In this document: positions 45,731 to 54,009 of the stretch, in pieces | How positions within the stretch are numbered: position 1 is the stretch's first letter | Layout: every line of letters starts with the position of its first letter | NCBI RefSeq assembly: GCF_015751905.1 | Contig: NZ_JADOUF010000001.1 | Coordinates: 6,696,001 to 6,760,000 of the forward strand | Direction of reading: 5' to 3' | Length of the DNA: 64,000 nucleotides | Origin: Longispora fulva | Lineage (GTDB): Bacteria > Actinomycetota > Actinomycetes > Mycobacteriales > Micromonosporaceae | Translations under genes and position numbers: made by a program | Notes under the pieces: generated by a model | Told to the model about the DNA's origin: nothing | What the model saw: only the letters and a program-made list of their open reading frames with translations | Database searches by the model: none

Positions 45731-48256
45731 GTGGAAGGCCAGTCGCGGAGCAACAGGCAGGGTCGCGCATGGCCTACCACTGCTTTCATCGTGTTGTGTT
45801 CGGCGGCCCTTGCGACGCCGGTGCTCATGCATTCGACGCTTCGGGCCAGTCCGATCCTGATCGGGTTCTTCTTTCTGCTCTTCCTTGTCGCGGAGCGGAC
45901 ATTTCTGGAGTTCGAACTACGTCAGCAGACGTACCGGTATAACGCCGGTGAAATCCCGCTTCTGCTCGCATTGGTTTACCTTCCGCCGAGCTGGGTAATT
46001 ATCATCAGACTCGTCGCGGCTGCGGCCTATCTGACGAACGTGGCACCGGTCAAGGCGATCTACAACGTGGCGGTCCGGGCCGCCAGCACGGCAGTGGCCG
46101 CTCTCGTGCTTGAAGGGTTCATGACCCTTCCGGTGGGCATCGTTCGCATGGACCACCCGCTGTTGTGGGTCCAGATGATCGTCGCGGCCGAGTCCAACAT
46201 GCTCGTCAACCTGATCGCCATCGCCGCTATCATGACGGCGGTCCAGGGCTGGATGGGCAACGGCAAGTTCCTGCAGAGCGTGTGGCAGAGCTCCGCCGTG
46301 TGTCTCGTCAACTCGATCCTGGGCCTCGTCGCTCTCCTAGCGTTGCGCACCTCGTCATGGGCCGTGGTGTGCCTCGGTGTCCTCGCGTTGCTCGTCGGTG
46401 GGGGCTACCGGGGATATCGACGTTCGCTCCAGCAGCACCGCAGCCTCACCGAGTTGTACGACTTCACTCAGGCGGCCGCCCAGGCCCGCGAGGCCGGCAA
46501 TCTCGCGGACGTGCTTCTCGTTCGGGCCCGCAAACTTCTCAGCGCCGAGTACGCGACGCTATGGCTGCCGGGAAGTCGTCGGCATCCCGAGGTGATGCTC
46601 ACCGCGCGGATCGAGGACAAGGGGCTCAGCGACCGCCCAGTGACACCGAATCTGCTGCGGAGCAAGGCGATCGCGGGCGATCAGACCGTCGTCGTTGGTC
46701 CCCGGGTCGGCGATCCCGCGCTCCGCGCCCAGTTGGCCGAGCATGGCAAGAAGGACGCCATCGTCGTTCCGCTGCGATCTGGTACCGCCGTGATCGGCAC
46801 ACTCGAGGTCGTCAACCGCGTCGGTGAGATGTCCTCGTTCGAATCGCACCAGGTTCGCCTGCTCGAGACGCTCGCCGCGCATGTCGCCGTAGCCGTCGAG
46901 AACTCCCGCCTCGTCGACCGGCTGCGCTTCGACGCCTACCACGACAGCCTCACGGGCCTGCCCAACCGCCGCCGGATGACGGCGATGCTGGAGGAGGCCG
47001 TCAAGGTCAGCGCCCCGGACGTGGTGGCGGTGTTGTTGTTCGATGTGGACGGTATGCGCGACGTCAACGAGTCGATGGGCCACCAGGCGGGCGACAAGCT
47101 CCTCGCCGAGGTGTCGCAACGCCTGCGCGACCTGGCGCCCCCGGCGGCACTCGTCGCCCGGGTCGGCGGCGACAAGTTCGCCGTGACGCTGCGGGCCGAG
47201 AGCGCTGCCGAGGCCGTCGAGCTGGCCGGCAAGCTCCGGGCAGCGTTGCAGGAGCCGATGCGGCTCGGCACCCTGAACCTGGACGTGGACACCGCGGTGG
47301 GCCTGGCCCTGCACCCGGAGCACGGCAGCGAGCCGGAGGTGCTGCTGCGCCGGGCGGATCTGGCCGTGCACGCCGCGAAGCAGACCAACTCGCACATCCA
47401 ACAGTTCCATCTGGCCCTGGAGTCCGGTTCCACCCGGCGGATCGGCCTCGCCGGCGACCTGAGACGCGCGCTGGACGCCGGAGAGCTCGAGGTGTACTTC
47501 CAACCGAAGGTCGCCCTTTCCGACCGCCGCCTGGTGGGCGTGGAGTGCCTCTCCCGCTGGGAACACCCGGTGCACGGCTCGGTGAGCCCGCAGGACTTCA
47601 TCGCGGTCGCCGAGCACACCGGTCAGCTGGGCCGGCTCACCGAGGTGGTGCTCCGCGAGGGGCTGCGCCGGTGCCGGGAATGGGCCGACGAGGGCCGGCC
47701 GCTGAGTGTCGCGGTCAACCTGTCGCCCCGCACCCTGGTCGACCCGGACTTCCCGAGCCAGGTGGGCGAGCTGCTCGCGGAGTACGGGGTGCCGGCCGAG
47801 CGGCTCACGCTGGAGATCACCGAGGACGGCATGGTGGCCGGCCCGGACCGCCCGATGCCGACCCTGCACCGCCTGCACGACCTCGGTGTCCGGTTGTCCG
47901 TGGACGACTTCGGCACCGGCTACTCCTCCCTGTCCTACCTCCGTCGGCTGCCGGTGCACGAGGTCAAGGTCGACCGGATGTTCGTGCAGGGCATGGCGAC
48001 GGATCCGGGCGACCTGGCGATCGTGCGGGCCGTGGTGGACCTCAGCCGGCACTTCGGGCTGAGCGTCGTCGCCGAGGGTGTGGAGAGCGAGCTCACGCTG
48101 GCCCTGCTGGAGGAGATGGGCTGCGACATCGGCCAGGGATTCTTCTTCAGCCGCGCCCTGCCGTACGAGCGCCTGGAGACCTGGTTCGCCGCGCAGACGG
48201 TGACAGAGGAAGTCGGCGTCGGCGGCTCCGTACGGCGGCTCAGAGCCGTTCCCTGA
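45731..48256 (+). CDS. Membrane GAF-GGDEF-EAL protein, cyclic di-GMP phosphodiesterase (probable)
   Basis: The 841-residue protein has about six N-terminal helices (20-225), a GAF-like domain (about 255-400), GGDEF (about 405-570) and EAL (about 580-830). The cyclase motif is GGDKF at 479-483, with Glu replaced by Lys, and no RxxD inhibitory site precedes it, so cyclase activity is doubtful. The EAL domain keeps its catalytic set: ECL at 605-607, NLSPRTL, LEITED, DDFGTGYSS, VKVDR and AEGVE. It should therefore hydrolyse cyclic di-GMP. GTG 45731 is chosen for the AAGGGAG 9 bases upstream; GTG 45722 is in frame. Confidence 0.85.
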   Translation: MEGQSRSNRQGRAWPTTAFIVLCSAALATPVLMHSTLRASPILIGFFFLLFLVAERTFLEFELRQQTYRYNAGEIPLLLALVYLPPSWVIIIRLVAAAAYLTNVAPVKAIYNVAVRAASTAVAALVLEGFMTLPVGIVRMDHPLLWVQMIVAAESNMLVNLIAIAAIMTAVQGWMGNGKFLQSVWQSSAVCLVNSILGLVALLALRTSSWAVVCLGVLALLVGGGYRGYRRSLQQHRSLTELYDFTQAAAQAREAGNLADVLLVRARKLLSAEYATLWLPGSRRHPEVMLTARIEDKGLSDRPVTPNLLRSKAIAGDQTVVVGPRVGDPALRAQLAEHGKKDAIVVPLRSGTAVIGTLEVVNRVGEMSSFESHQVRLLETLAAHVAVAVENSRLVDRLRFDAYHDSLTGLPNRRRMTAMLEEAVKVSAPDVVAVLLFDVDGMRDVNESMGHQAGDKLLAEVSQRLRDLAPPAALVARVGGDKFAVTLRAESAAEAVELAGKLRAALQEPMRLGTLNLDVDTAVGLALHPEHGSEPEVLLRRADLAVHAAKQTNSHIQQFHLALESGSTRRIGLAGDLRRALDAGELEVYFQPKVALSDRRLVGVECLSRWEHPVHGSVSPQDFIAVAEHTGQLGRLTEVVLREGLRRCREWADEGRPLSVAVNLSPRTLVDPDFPSQVGELLAEYGVPAERLTLEITEDGMVAGPDRPMPTLHRLHDLGVRLSVDDFGTGYSSLSYLRRLPVHEVKVDRMFVQGMATDPGDLAIVRAVVDLSRHFGLSVVAEGVESELTLALLEEMGCDIGQGFFFSRALPYERLETWFAAQTVTEEVGVGGSVRRLRAVP

Positions 48257-48263
48257 CCCCGTT

Positions 48264-48292
48264 TTGCGCCCCGGGCGACCGCTGTGTATGGT
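48264..48292 (+). promoter_or_regulatory. Promoter of the tRNA-Thr/tRNA-Met unit
   Basis: TTGCGC (48264-48269), a 17-base spacer and TATGGT (48287-48292) give a good vegetative promoter. Transcription would begin about 20 bases before tRNA-Thr. It starts 7 bases after the end of the GGDEF-EAL gene. Confidence 0.6.
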
Positions 48293-48319
48293 TACCCCTG
48301 CGCGCCTCACGGAGTGCAC

Positions 48320-48392
48320 GCCCCTTTAGCTCAGTCGGCAGAGCGTCTCCATGGTAAGGAGAAGGTCTACGGTTCGATTCCGTAAAGGGGCT
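48320..48392 (+). tRNA. tRNA-Thr (GGT)
   Basis: The 73-base cloverleaf has acceptor GCCCCTT/AAGGGGC, D arm AGCTCAGTCGGCAGAGC, anticodon stem TCTCC/GGAGA with loop ATGGTAA (anticodon GGT), and T arm GGTTCGATTCC. No CCA is encoded; the discriminator is T. Confidence 0.95.
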
Positions 48393-48458
48393 CTCGTTTG
48401 CTGGTTCGCTCCAGCAGGCATCAGCGGGAGGCCAGGTTCGCCCTGGCTGGCCGGCTTT

Positions 48459-48531
48459 GGCGGTGTAGCTCAGATGGTAGAGCAAACGGCTCATAATCGT
48501 TGTGTCGCCGGTTCAAGTCCGGCCACCGCTA
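48459..48531 (+). tRNA. tRNA-Met (CAT), elongator type
   Basis: The 73-base cloverleaf has acceptor GGCGGTG/CACCGCT (one G-U pair at the end) and anticodon loop CTCATAA (CAT). The normal paired acceptor end and the absence of the three G-C pairs typical of initiator tRNA in the anticodon stem (here AACGG/TCGTT) indicate the elongator. It lies 66 bases after tRNA-Thr and 99 before rpmG, the order seen in mycobacteria. Confidence 0.93.
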
Positions 48532-48630
48532 CTGCGGCGGGCGCCACAGTGCGCCCGATTACCATGTTCGCGTAGACGCAGGTAGGCTGTCAGATCGACA
48601 GACCCCCAAAAGAGCTAGGAAGGCACTCCC

Positions 48631-48798
48631 GTGGGTAAAGCGACTGACGTACGGCCGAAGATCACGCTGGCGTGCGTGGAGTGCAAGGAGCGGAACTACA
48701 TCACCAAGAAGAACCGGCGGAACGACCCCGACCGGCTGGAGATGAACAAGTTCTGCCCGCGTTGCGGCAAGCACACCGCCCACCGCGAGACCCGCTGA
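48631..48798 (+). CDS. rpmG: 50S ribosomal protein L33 (zinc-binding form)
   Basis: This 55-residue protein begins [18 protein letters not shown] and keeps the four zinc ligands Cys15, Cys18, Cys42 and Cys45, so it is the C+ form. Length is normal for L33. GTG start with AGGAAGG 7 bases upstream. It is probably transcribed with the two upstream tRNAs and ended by the hairpin at 48838. Confidence 0.95.
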   Translation: MGKATDVRPKITLACVECKERNYITKKNRRNDPDRLEMNKFCPRCGKHTAHRETR

Positions 48799-48837
48799 GC
48801 TAGCTAGCTCCGATCACGGTCTGCACGAAGACTTCAG

Positions 48838-48868
48838 GAAGGCGTCGCCCGACACGGGCGGCGCCTTC
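48838..48868 (+). terminator. Hairpin terminator after rpmG
   Basis: GAAGGCGTCGCCCG (48838-48851) pairs with CGGGCGGCGCCTTC (48855-48868) through 14 pairs, including one G-U, around a 3-base loop. TTC-rich sequence follows. It separates rpmG from hadA. Confidence 0.7.
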
Positions 48869-48896
48869 TTCGTCGTGGTCACTAGGATCCATAACC

Positions 48897-49337
48897 ATGC
48901 CCTTGGACCAGACGAATGTAGGTCGGACGTACCCGCCGACCGCCCCGTACGAGGTGGGACGGGAGAAGATCCGGGAGTTCGCCGAGGCGATCGGGGACCC
49001 GAACCCGGCCTTCCGCGACTCTGAGGTGGCCGTCAAGCTCGGCTACCGGGACGTCATCGCGCCGCCGACCTTCACCATCCGGCTGACCCTCGACGCGAGC
49101 GAGGTCGCCCTGGACGCGCTCGGCGTGCAGCTGCGCAACGTGCTGCACCGCGAGCAGAGGTTCTCTTACACCCGCCCGGTGGTCGCCGGGGACACCCTGG
49201 TCTGCGTCGTGGTCGTCGAGGCGATCCGCACGGTCGCCGGCAACGACATCCTGACCACCCGCACGGACGTCACGGACGGCTCCGGCGAGCTGGTCGTGGC
49301 CGTGTGGTCGACGCTCGTGGTTCGCGAGGAGGCGTGA
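48897..49337 (+). CDS. hadA: MaoC-like dehydratase subunit HadA (non-catalytic partner)
   Basis: This 146-residue hot-dog-fold protein has the double-hot-dog N-terminal type sequence YEVGREKIREFAEAIGDPNPAFRD. The Asp/His catalytic pair of hydratase 2 enzymes is absent, as in mycobacterial HadA, which supplies substrate binding to the HadAB heterodimer. The locus order rpmG-hadA-hadB-tRNA-Trp-secE equals that of mycobacteria, except that hadC is missing. Its stop overlaps the region of the hadB start. Confidence 0.85.
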   Translation: MPLDQTNVGRTYPPTAPYEVGREKIREFAEAIGDPNPAFRDSEVAVKLGYRDVIAPPTFTIRLTLDASEVALDALGVQLRNVLHREQRFSYTRPVVAGDTLVCVVVVEAIRTVAGNDILTTRTDVTDGSGELVVAVWSTLVVREEA

Positions 49338-49738
49338 TGTACGAGGTCGGAACGCAACTGCCGGAGCGCACCTTCCGGGTGACCCGCGCGGACCTGGTCC
49401 GGTACGCGGGCGCGTCCGGGGACTTCAACCCCATCCACTGGAGCGACCGGGTGGCCGCCGAGGTCGGGCTGCCGAGCGTCATCGCGCACGGCATGCTCAC
49501 GATGGCCCTGGCGGCCCGCGCGGTCACGGACTGGGTCGGCGACCCGGGCGCGATGGTGGCGTACACGGCGAAGTTCACCCGCCCGGTGCCGGTGCCCGAC
49601 GACGAGGACGGCGCGGAGCTGGGGGTGTCGGCCGTCGTGAAGAAGGTCGACGGCGACCAGGCCCAGATCGACATCACGGTGGTCTTCGAGGGCGAGCGGG
49701 TGCTGGGCGCCGCGCGGGCGACCGTGCGCACCAGCTAA
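49337..49738 (+). CDS. hadB: MaoC-like (3R)-hydroxyacyl-thioester dehydratase subunit HadB
   Basis: This 133-residue hot-dog protein has the hydratase motif YAGASGDFNPIHWSD with the catalytic pair Asp29 and His34, and IAHGMLTMALA as the following helix. It pairs with HadA. In mycobacteria the complex dehydrates intermediates of mycolate elongation; in a non-mycolate actinomycete the substrate is likely another fatty acyl or polyketide chain (inference). ATG 49337 has GAGGAGG 4 bases upstream; GTG 49334 is in frame. The stop overlaps the convergent next gene by 4 bases. Confidence 0.87.
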   Translation: MYEVGTQLPERTFRVTRADLVRYAGASGDFNPIHWSDRVAAEVGLPSVIAHGMLTMALAARAVTDWVGDPGAMVAYTAKFTRPVPVPDDEDGAELGVSAVVKKVDGDQAQIDITVVFEGERVLGAARATVRTS

Positions 49739-50982
49739 CACACGTCCAGGCGCTGCCCGGCGGTCCGGACGACCTTGTTGCCGGGCAGCGTCGCCTCGAC
49801 GTACCAGTCGGTCGGGATGTAGCCCCAGCTCGACGTGGTCCATTTTCCGGAGCTGGCGGACATGCTCTCGACGTAGTGGCCGGAACTGTCGTCCAGGATC
49901 AGCCGGACCTTGGTCGCCGTGGCCCCGTTGACCGTGGCGGTGACCCCGAAGCTCTGCCAGCCGCCCTGACACACCGGGTTGACCATGCTCGCGGTGACCG
50001 ACGGGCCGATGAGGGTGGTCTGCGACGTCGAGGGTGCTGGCGCGGGCGGGGCCGTCGTCGGTTTCGCGCTGGTCGCGCTCGGTCGGGGGGTACTACTCGG
50101 GGTCGGGCTAGGACTCTTCCGGCTCGGCGTCGGCGACGCGACCATCGCGGCCTCCGGCGGCTTGTGCTCGCCGGACGGCAGCGGCAGCGGGGGCGCCTCG
50201 GCGGCCGGGCGCCGGGTGGTGTCGTCGGTCGGGGTGTCCTGCTGGGCGAGCACCACGCCGGCCCCGAGCAGCACCGTGGCCATCGAGCCGACCCCGATCA
50301 GCGCCCACCGCACGGGCCGGCGGCCGGACCGCTGGTCGGGCTGGCGGGGGAACCCGGCCCCGTCGAGCGGTCCCACCCTGCGCGCCACCTCGGTGAGCAG
50401 CGCCGGGACCGTGCTCTCCCGGGTCCTGCGGAGTTTGGGCCACAGCTGGCCGGTGACCCGGGGGAACGGCAGCGCCCCGTACCGCGTGATCAACGACGGG
50501 GCCCCGTGCCGGGCGATCTTGGCCATGGCCTTGCCGAGCCGGGTGGTGATCGCCGCGGTCGAGTGCCCGGTGACGAGCGCGATCTCCTCCGGGGTCAGGT
50601 CGTGCCGGGCGGACAGTTCGACGAGTTCGCGGTCGGCGGTCCGCAGGCTGTTCCCGGCGGCGGCGACGGCGGCGGTGGTCTCCGCCGTGTGCACCACGGA
50701 GCCGAGGTCGATCGTCTCGGCGGCCGGACCGCCGGTCCGTGGCTGCGCCGTCGGCCGGCTCTGGTCGAGGCACTCGCGGCGGACGAGCGCGTACAGCCAC
50801 GCGCGGGCGTGGTCGCGATCGGCCAGCTCAGGGGCCTTCTCAGTGGCGATGATGAATGCGTCGTGCACCGCGTCGGCAGCTCCCGCGCTGTTGAGGCCCA
50901 GGGAGAGGCAGTATGCGTAGAGTCGGTCGGCGTGTTCCCTGAAGGCCCGTTCGAGCCAGGGTGAGTCGCCGAAGTCGTCCAT
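49735..50982 (-). CDS. ECF sigma factor fused to a membrane helix and exported C-terminal domain
   Basis: The 415-residue protein has sigma region 2 (about 8-75, WLERAFREHADRLYAYCLSL) and a region 4-like part (about 105-160, with LTPEEIALVTGHSTAAITTRLGKA). A basic linker follows, one membrane helix at about 225-247, and a Pro/Ser/Thr-rich spacer. The exported end carries two cysteines (VCQGGW and the terminal C) and a beta-rich TVNGATATKVRL stretch. Such fusions could let an external signal control a tethered sigma factor; whether it is released by proteolysis is unknown. It occupies the place of hadC in mycobacteria. Confidence 0.75.
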   Translation of the reverse strand: MDDFGDSPWLERAFREHADRLYAYCLSLGLNSAGAADAVHDAFIIATEKAPELADRDHARAWLYALVRRECLDQSRPTAQPRTGGPAAETIDLGSVVHTAETTAAVAAAGNSLRTADRELVELSARHDLTPEEIALVTGHSTAAITTRLGKAMAKIARHGAPSLITRYGALPFPRVTGQLWPKLRRTRESTVPALLTEVARRVGPLDGAGFPRQPDQRSGRRPVRWALIGVGSMATVLLGAGVVLAQQDTPTDDTTRRPAAEAPPLPLPSGEHKPPEAAMVASPTPSRKSPSPTPSSTPRPSATSAKPTTAPPAPAPSTSQTTLIGPSVTASMVNPVCQGGWQSFGVTATVNGATATKVRLILDDSSGHYVESMSASSGKWTTSSWGYIPTDWYVEATLPGNKVVRTAGQRLDVC

Positions 50983-51065
50983 GCGAAGGCACGGTAGCCG
51001 CCAATGGCTCCCAGGGCCACCCGCGCATCGGTTCGGTCTCGGCTCTGGCGCCGGGGGAGCCCGAG

Positions 51066-51095
51066 TTGGGAGAATCGCCGCCGTACCCGTACACT
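51066..51095 (+). promoter_or_regulatory. Candidate promoter of the tRNA-Trp/secE/nusG unit
   Basis: TTGGGA (51066-51071), an 18-base spacer and TACACT (51090-51095). The same -10 hexamer occurs in the rpoB promoter at 56745. The leader before tRNA-Trp would be about 95 bases. Confidence 0.5.
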
Positions 51096-51195
51096 GGTCG
51101 ACCTAGGGGTGAGTGGCCCCTGCTCCAGCATGCCTAACAAGTGCATTCTGAAGCGGGACTGCTTGTCCCTTGTGCGGAACCTCCGGGGTTCGCAA

Positions 51196-51268
51196 AGGGG
51201 TGTGGCGCAATTGGCAGCGCAGCGGTCTCCAAAACCGCAGGTTGCAGGTTCGAGTCCTGTCGCCCCTG
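51196..51268 (+). tRNA. tRNA-Trp (CCA)
   Basis: The 73-base cloverleaf has acceptor AGGGGTG/CGCCCCT (one T-G pair), anticodon loop CTCCAAA (CCA) within GCGGT/ACCGC, and T arm AGGTTCGAGTCCT. Discriminator G; no CCA encoded. Its place directly before secE is conserved in actinobacteria. Confidence 0.95.
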
Positions 51269-51382
51269 CGCCGAGCACTGTCCGGTGTTGCCTGTGGCTG
51301 GGTTGACGGAAGTACGTGTTAGCTGGAGCTATGGCGACGCTGGCCCTCTGGGTCGGCGTGGAGAGTGCAACGGAGAGGGCAA

Positions 51383-51757
51383 ATGGCCGAGAGCAAGCGG
51401 CGCGACAACGACGCCGTCGACGGTGAGATCAACGAGACTGATGATCTCGTTGTGACCGACGACGCTTCTGACGCCAAGCCCGCAGCAGACAAGTCGGACA
51501 AGGCTGAGAAGTCTTCCGATAAGGTTAAGACCGAGAAGTCCACCGAGAAGCGGGGCAACCCGTTCAGCCGGCTCGGGCGGTTCATCCGCGAGGTCGTCAG
51601 CGAGCTGCGCAAGGTCATCTGGCCGACGCGCAAGGAACTGCTCACGTACACCACGGTCGTCGTGGTGTTCGTCGCGGTGATGCTGACCATTGTCGCCTCC
51701 CTGGACTGGGCGTTCGCCAAGGGCGTGCTGTGGGTCTTCGCCGACGGTAAAAAGTAG
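51383..51757 (+). CDS. secE: Preprotein translocase subunit SecE
   Basis: The 124-residue protein has an acidic/lysine-rich N-terminal extension (about 60 residues) and the SecE core FIREVVSELRKVIWPTRKEL. A single membrane helix follows at about 88-110. The extension is typical of actinobacterial SecE. ATG 51383 has GGAGAGGG upstream; an in-frame GTG at 51365 is less likely. nusG follows after 27 bases. Confidence 0.95.
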   Translation: MAESKRRDNDAVDGEINETDDLVVTDDASDAKPAADKSDKAEKSSDKVKTEKSTEKRGNPFSRLGRFIREVVSELRKVIWPTRKELLTYTTVVVVFVAVMLTIVASLDWAFAKGVLWVFADGKK

Positions 51758-51784
51758 TTAGACGAGCAGGGGAAGAGAGCCAGC

Positions 51785-52540
51785 GTGCCTGAGTACGACG
51801 AGACCGAGAACGGCGCTGTCGCGGCGACGATCGAGGAGTCGACCGACGTCGAAGACGCCGGTGCCGTCGAGAACAAGGACACGGACGAGGCTCCTGTCGC
51901 CGTCTCCGGCGAGGATGCCGAGCAGCCGCTCGTCGCCTCGCCGGACGACGAGGACTTCGACCCGGTCAAGGAGCTGCGCGAGGCGCTCCGGTTCGCCCCC
52001 GGCGACTGGTATGTCGTGCACTCCTACGCCGGGTACGAGAACAAGGTCAAGACCAACCTCGAGACCCGCATCGTGTCGCTCGACATGGAGGAGTTCATCT
52101 TCCAGGTCGAGGTTCCGACCCGTGAAGAGGTCGAGGTCAAGAACGGCAAGCGCCAGCAGGTGATGTCGAAGGTGTTCCCCGGCTACATCCTGGTCCGGAT
52201 GGAGCTGACGCCGGAGTCCTACTCCTGCGTCCGGAACACCCCCGGGGTGACGGGTTTCGTCGGCGCGACGGACCGGGCTGACCGCCCGGCGCCGCTCTCG
52301 TTGAACGAGGTCCTCAAGTGGCTCGCCCCGGCGGTCACGGAGAAGAAGAAGAAGCCCGAGATCAAGGTCCTCGACTTTGAGGTGGGCGACTCCGTCACGG
52401 TCACGGACGGCGCGTTCTCGTCCATGCCGGCGACGATCTCCGAGATCAACCCGGACCAGCAGAAGCTGAAGGTCCTGGTGTCGATCTTCGGTCGTGAGAC
52501 CCCGGTTGAGTTGAACTTCAACCAGGTCGCGAAGATCTGA
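51785..52540 (+). CDS. nusG: Transcription termination/antitermination factor NusG
   Basis: The 251-residue protein has an acidic N-terminal extension of about 70 residues, then the NGN domain ([20 protein letters not shown]) and a C-terminal KOW domain ([19 protein letters not shown]). It binds RNA polymerase and couples transcription to translation and Rho. GTG start with GGGGAAGAGAG upstream. It lies between secE and rplK as usual. Confidence 0.96.
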   Translation: MPEYDETENGAVAATIEESTDVEDAGAVENKDTDEAPVAVSGEDAEQPLVASPDDEDFDPVKELREALRFAPGDWYVVHSYAGYENKVKTNLETRIVSLDMEEFIFQVEVPTREEVEVKNGKRQQVMSKVFPGYILVRMELTPESYSCVRNTPGVTGFVGATDRADRPAPLSLNEVLKWLAPAVTEKKKKPEIKVLDFEVGDSVTVTDGAFSSMPATISEINPDQQKLKVLVSIFGRETPVELNFNQVAKI

Positions 52541-52585
52541 TCCAGCCGATCAGCTACCGTTGATGTCCCCGCGTGCACGTGGGGG

Positions 52586-52594
52586 TTATCCACA
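52586..52594 (+). other. Perfect DnaA-box consensus (TTATCCACA) upstream of rplK
   Basis: TTATCCACA lies 17 bases before the rplK start, in the rplK leader. A single nonamer of this kind can arise by chance in a window of this size, so significance is doubtful. It is noted because of the cluster at 31800. Confidence 0.35.
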
Positions 52595-52611
52595 AGCCCA
52601 GGAAGTAAGAC

Positions 52612-53046
52612 ATGCCTCCGAAGAAGAAGAAGCTCGTCACGACCTTCACGCTGCAGCTCCCCGCAGGTCAGGCGACCCCGGCTCCGCCGGTCGGCCCCGC
52701 CCTCGGTCAGCACGGCGTGAACATCATGGAGTTCTGCAAGGCGTACAACGCGCAGAGCGAGGCCCAGCGCGGTGACATCGTGCCGGCCGAGATCAGCGTG
52801 TACGAGGACCGGACGTTCTCGTTCATCCTCAAGACGCCGCCGGCCGCGCGCCTGATCCTCAAGGCCGCCGGTGTGGCCAAGGGCTCCGGTGAGCCGCAGA
52901 AGACCAAGGTCGCCAACCTGACGCGCGCCCAGGTGCGGGACATCGCTGAGAAGAAGATGCCCGACCTGAACGCCAACGACCTCGACGCCGCCGAGAAGAT
53001 CATCGCCGGTACCGCCCGTCAGATGGGCATCACGGTCTCCGACTAG
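52612..53046 (+). CDS. rplK: 50S ribosomal protein L11
   Basis: This 144-residue protein begins [19 protein letters not shown] and contains the conserved [19 protein letters not shown], the thiostrepton-region N-terminal domain. The C-terminal RNA-binding domain ends [17 protein letters not shown] lies 9 bases upstream of the ATG. It is the first gene of an rplK-rplA unit closed by the hairpin at 53850. Confidence 0.97.
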   Translation: MPPKKKKLVTTFTLQLPAGQATPAPPVGPALGQHGVNIMEFCKAYNAQSEAQRGDIVPAEISVYEDRTFSFILKTPPAARLILKAAGVAKGSGEPQKTKVANLTRAQVRDIAEKKMPDLNANDLDAAEKIIAGTARQMGITVSD

Positions 53047-53117
53047 TCGGCAGCCCGTCAGCGTCAACCGTGGGAGGGCCCCCGATGGCCCGCCAGACAC
53101 CACAGGAGTACACAGCT

Positions 53118-53837
53118 ATGTCGTTCGGAAAGAACTACCGCAAGGCTGCTGAGCAGATCGACCGTACGAAGGTCTACAGCCCGTCCGAGGCGATCAAGCT
53201 CGCGAAGGCCACCAGTGGCGCCAAGTTCGACGAGACCGTCGAGATCTCGATGCGGATCGGCGTCGACCCCCGCAAGGCGGACCAGATGGTCCGTGGCGTG
53301 GTCAACCTGCCGCACGGCACCGGTAAGACCGCCCGCGTGATCGTGTTCGCGTCCGGCGCGAAGGCCGAAGAGGCCGTCGCCGCCGGTGCTGACGAGGTCG
53401 GCTCCGACGAGCTGGTCGCCCGGATCCAGGGTGGTTGGCTGGACTTCGACGCCGCGATCGCGACGCCGGACCAGATGGCCAAGATCGGTAAGATCGCGCG
53501 GATTCTGGGCCCGCGCGGCCTGATGCCGAACCCGAAGACCGGCACGGTGACCATGGACGTCACCAAGGCGATCAACGAGATCAAGGGTGGAAAGATCACC
53601 TTCCGGGTGGACAAGCACTCGAACCTGCACCTGATCATCGGCAAGGCGTCGTTCGACGAGGCGAAGCTCATCGACAACTACGCCGCCGCGCTGGACGAGG
53701 TGCTGCGGGCGAAGCCGTCCTCGGCCAAGGGCAAGTACCTGAAGAAGGTCACCGTCGCCACGACGATGGGGCCGGGCATCCAGGTCGACCCGAACCGCAC
53801 CCGCAACCTGCACGAGGACGCCCCCGTCGAGGGCTAG
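53118..53837 (+). CDS. rplA: 50S ribosomal protein L1
   Basis: This 239-residue protein has the L1 core ([20 protein letters not shown]) and [18 protein letters not shown]1 binds 23S rRNA at the stalk and in many bacteria also binds its own mRNA to repress rplKA. ATG 53118 is chosen because it gives the family N-terminus and has AGGAG upstream. An in-frame ATG at 53085 would add 11 residues. Confidence 0.96.
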   Translation: MSFGKNYRKAAEQIDRTKVYSPSEAIKLAKATSGAKFDETVEISMRIGVDPRKADQMVRGVVNLPHGTGKTARVIVFASGAKAEEAVAAGADEVGSDELVARIQGGWLDFDAAIATPDQMAKIGKIARILGPRGLMPNPKTGTVTMDVTKAINEIKGGKITFRVDKHSNLHLIIGKASFDEAKLIDNYAAALDEVLRAKPSSAKGKYLKKVTVATTMGPGIQVDPNRTRNLHEDAPVEG

Positions 53838-53849
53838 GCGATCCGCTTC

Positions 53850-53885
53850 CCGACAGGGCACTCCCGCGAGGGGGTGCCCTGTCGG
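53850..53885. terminator. Strong hairpin terminator after rplA (GCGA tetraloop)
   Basis: CCGACAGGGCACTCCC (53850-53865) pairs with GGGGGTGCCCTGTCGG (53870-53885), 16 pairs with one G-U, closed by the GNRA-type loop GCGA. It ends the rplKA unit and insulates the protease gene downstream. Confidence 0.85.
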
Positions 53886-54009
53886 CGTTTGTGCCAGTTT
53901 CACTCGTGGGAAGGGGTTCCTTTCGCAGGGGGACTGTGGCACGCTGCCCGACATGCGCTGTGCTGCGGCATCGGCGGCGTTGTGATTCGTGCGCGGGGGA
54001 GGGTGGCAG

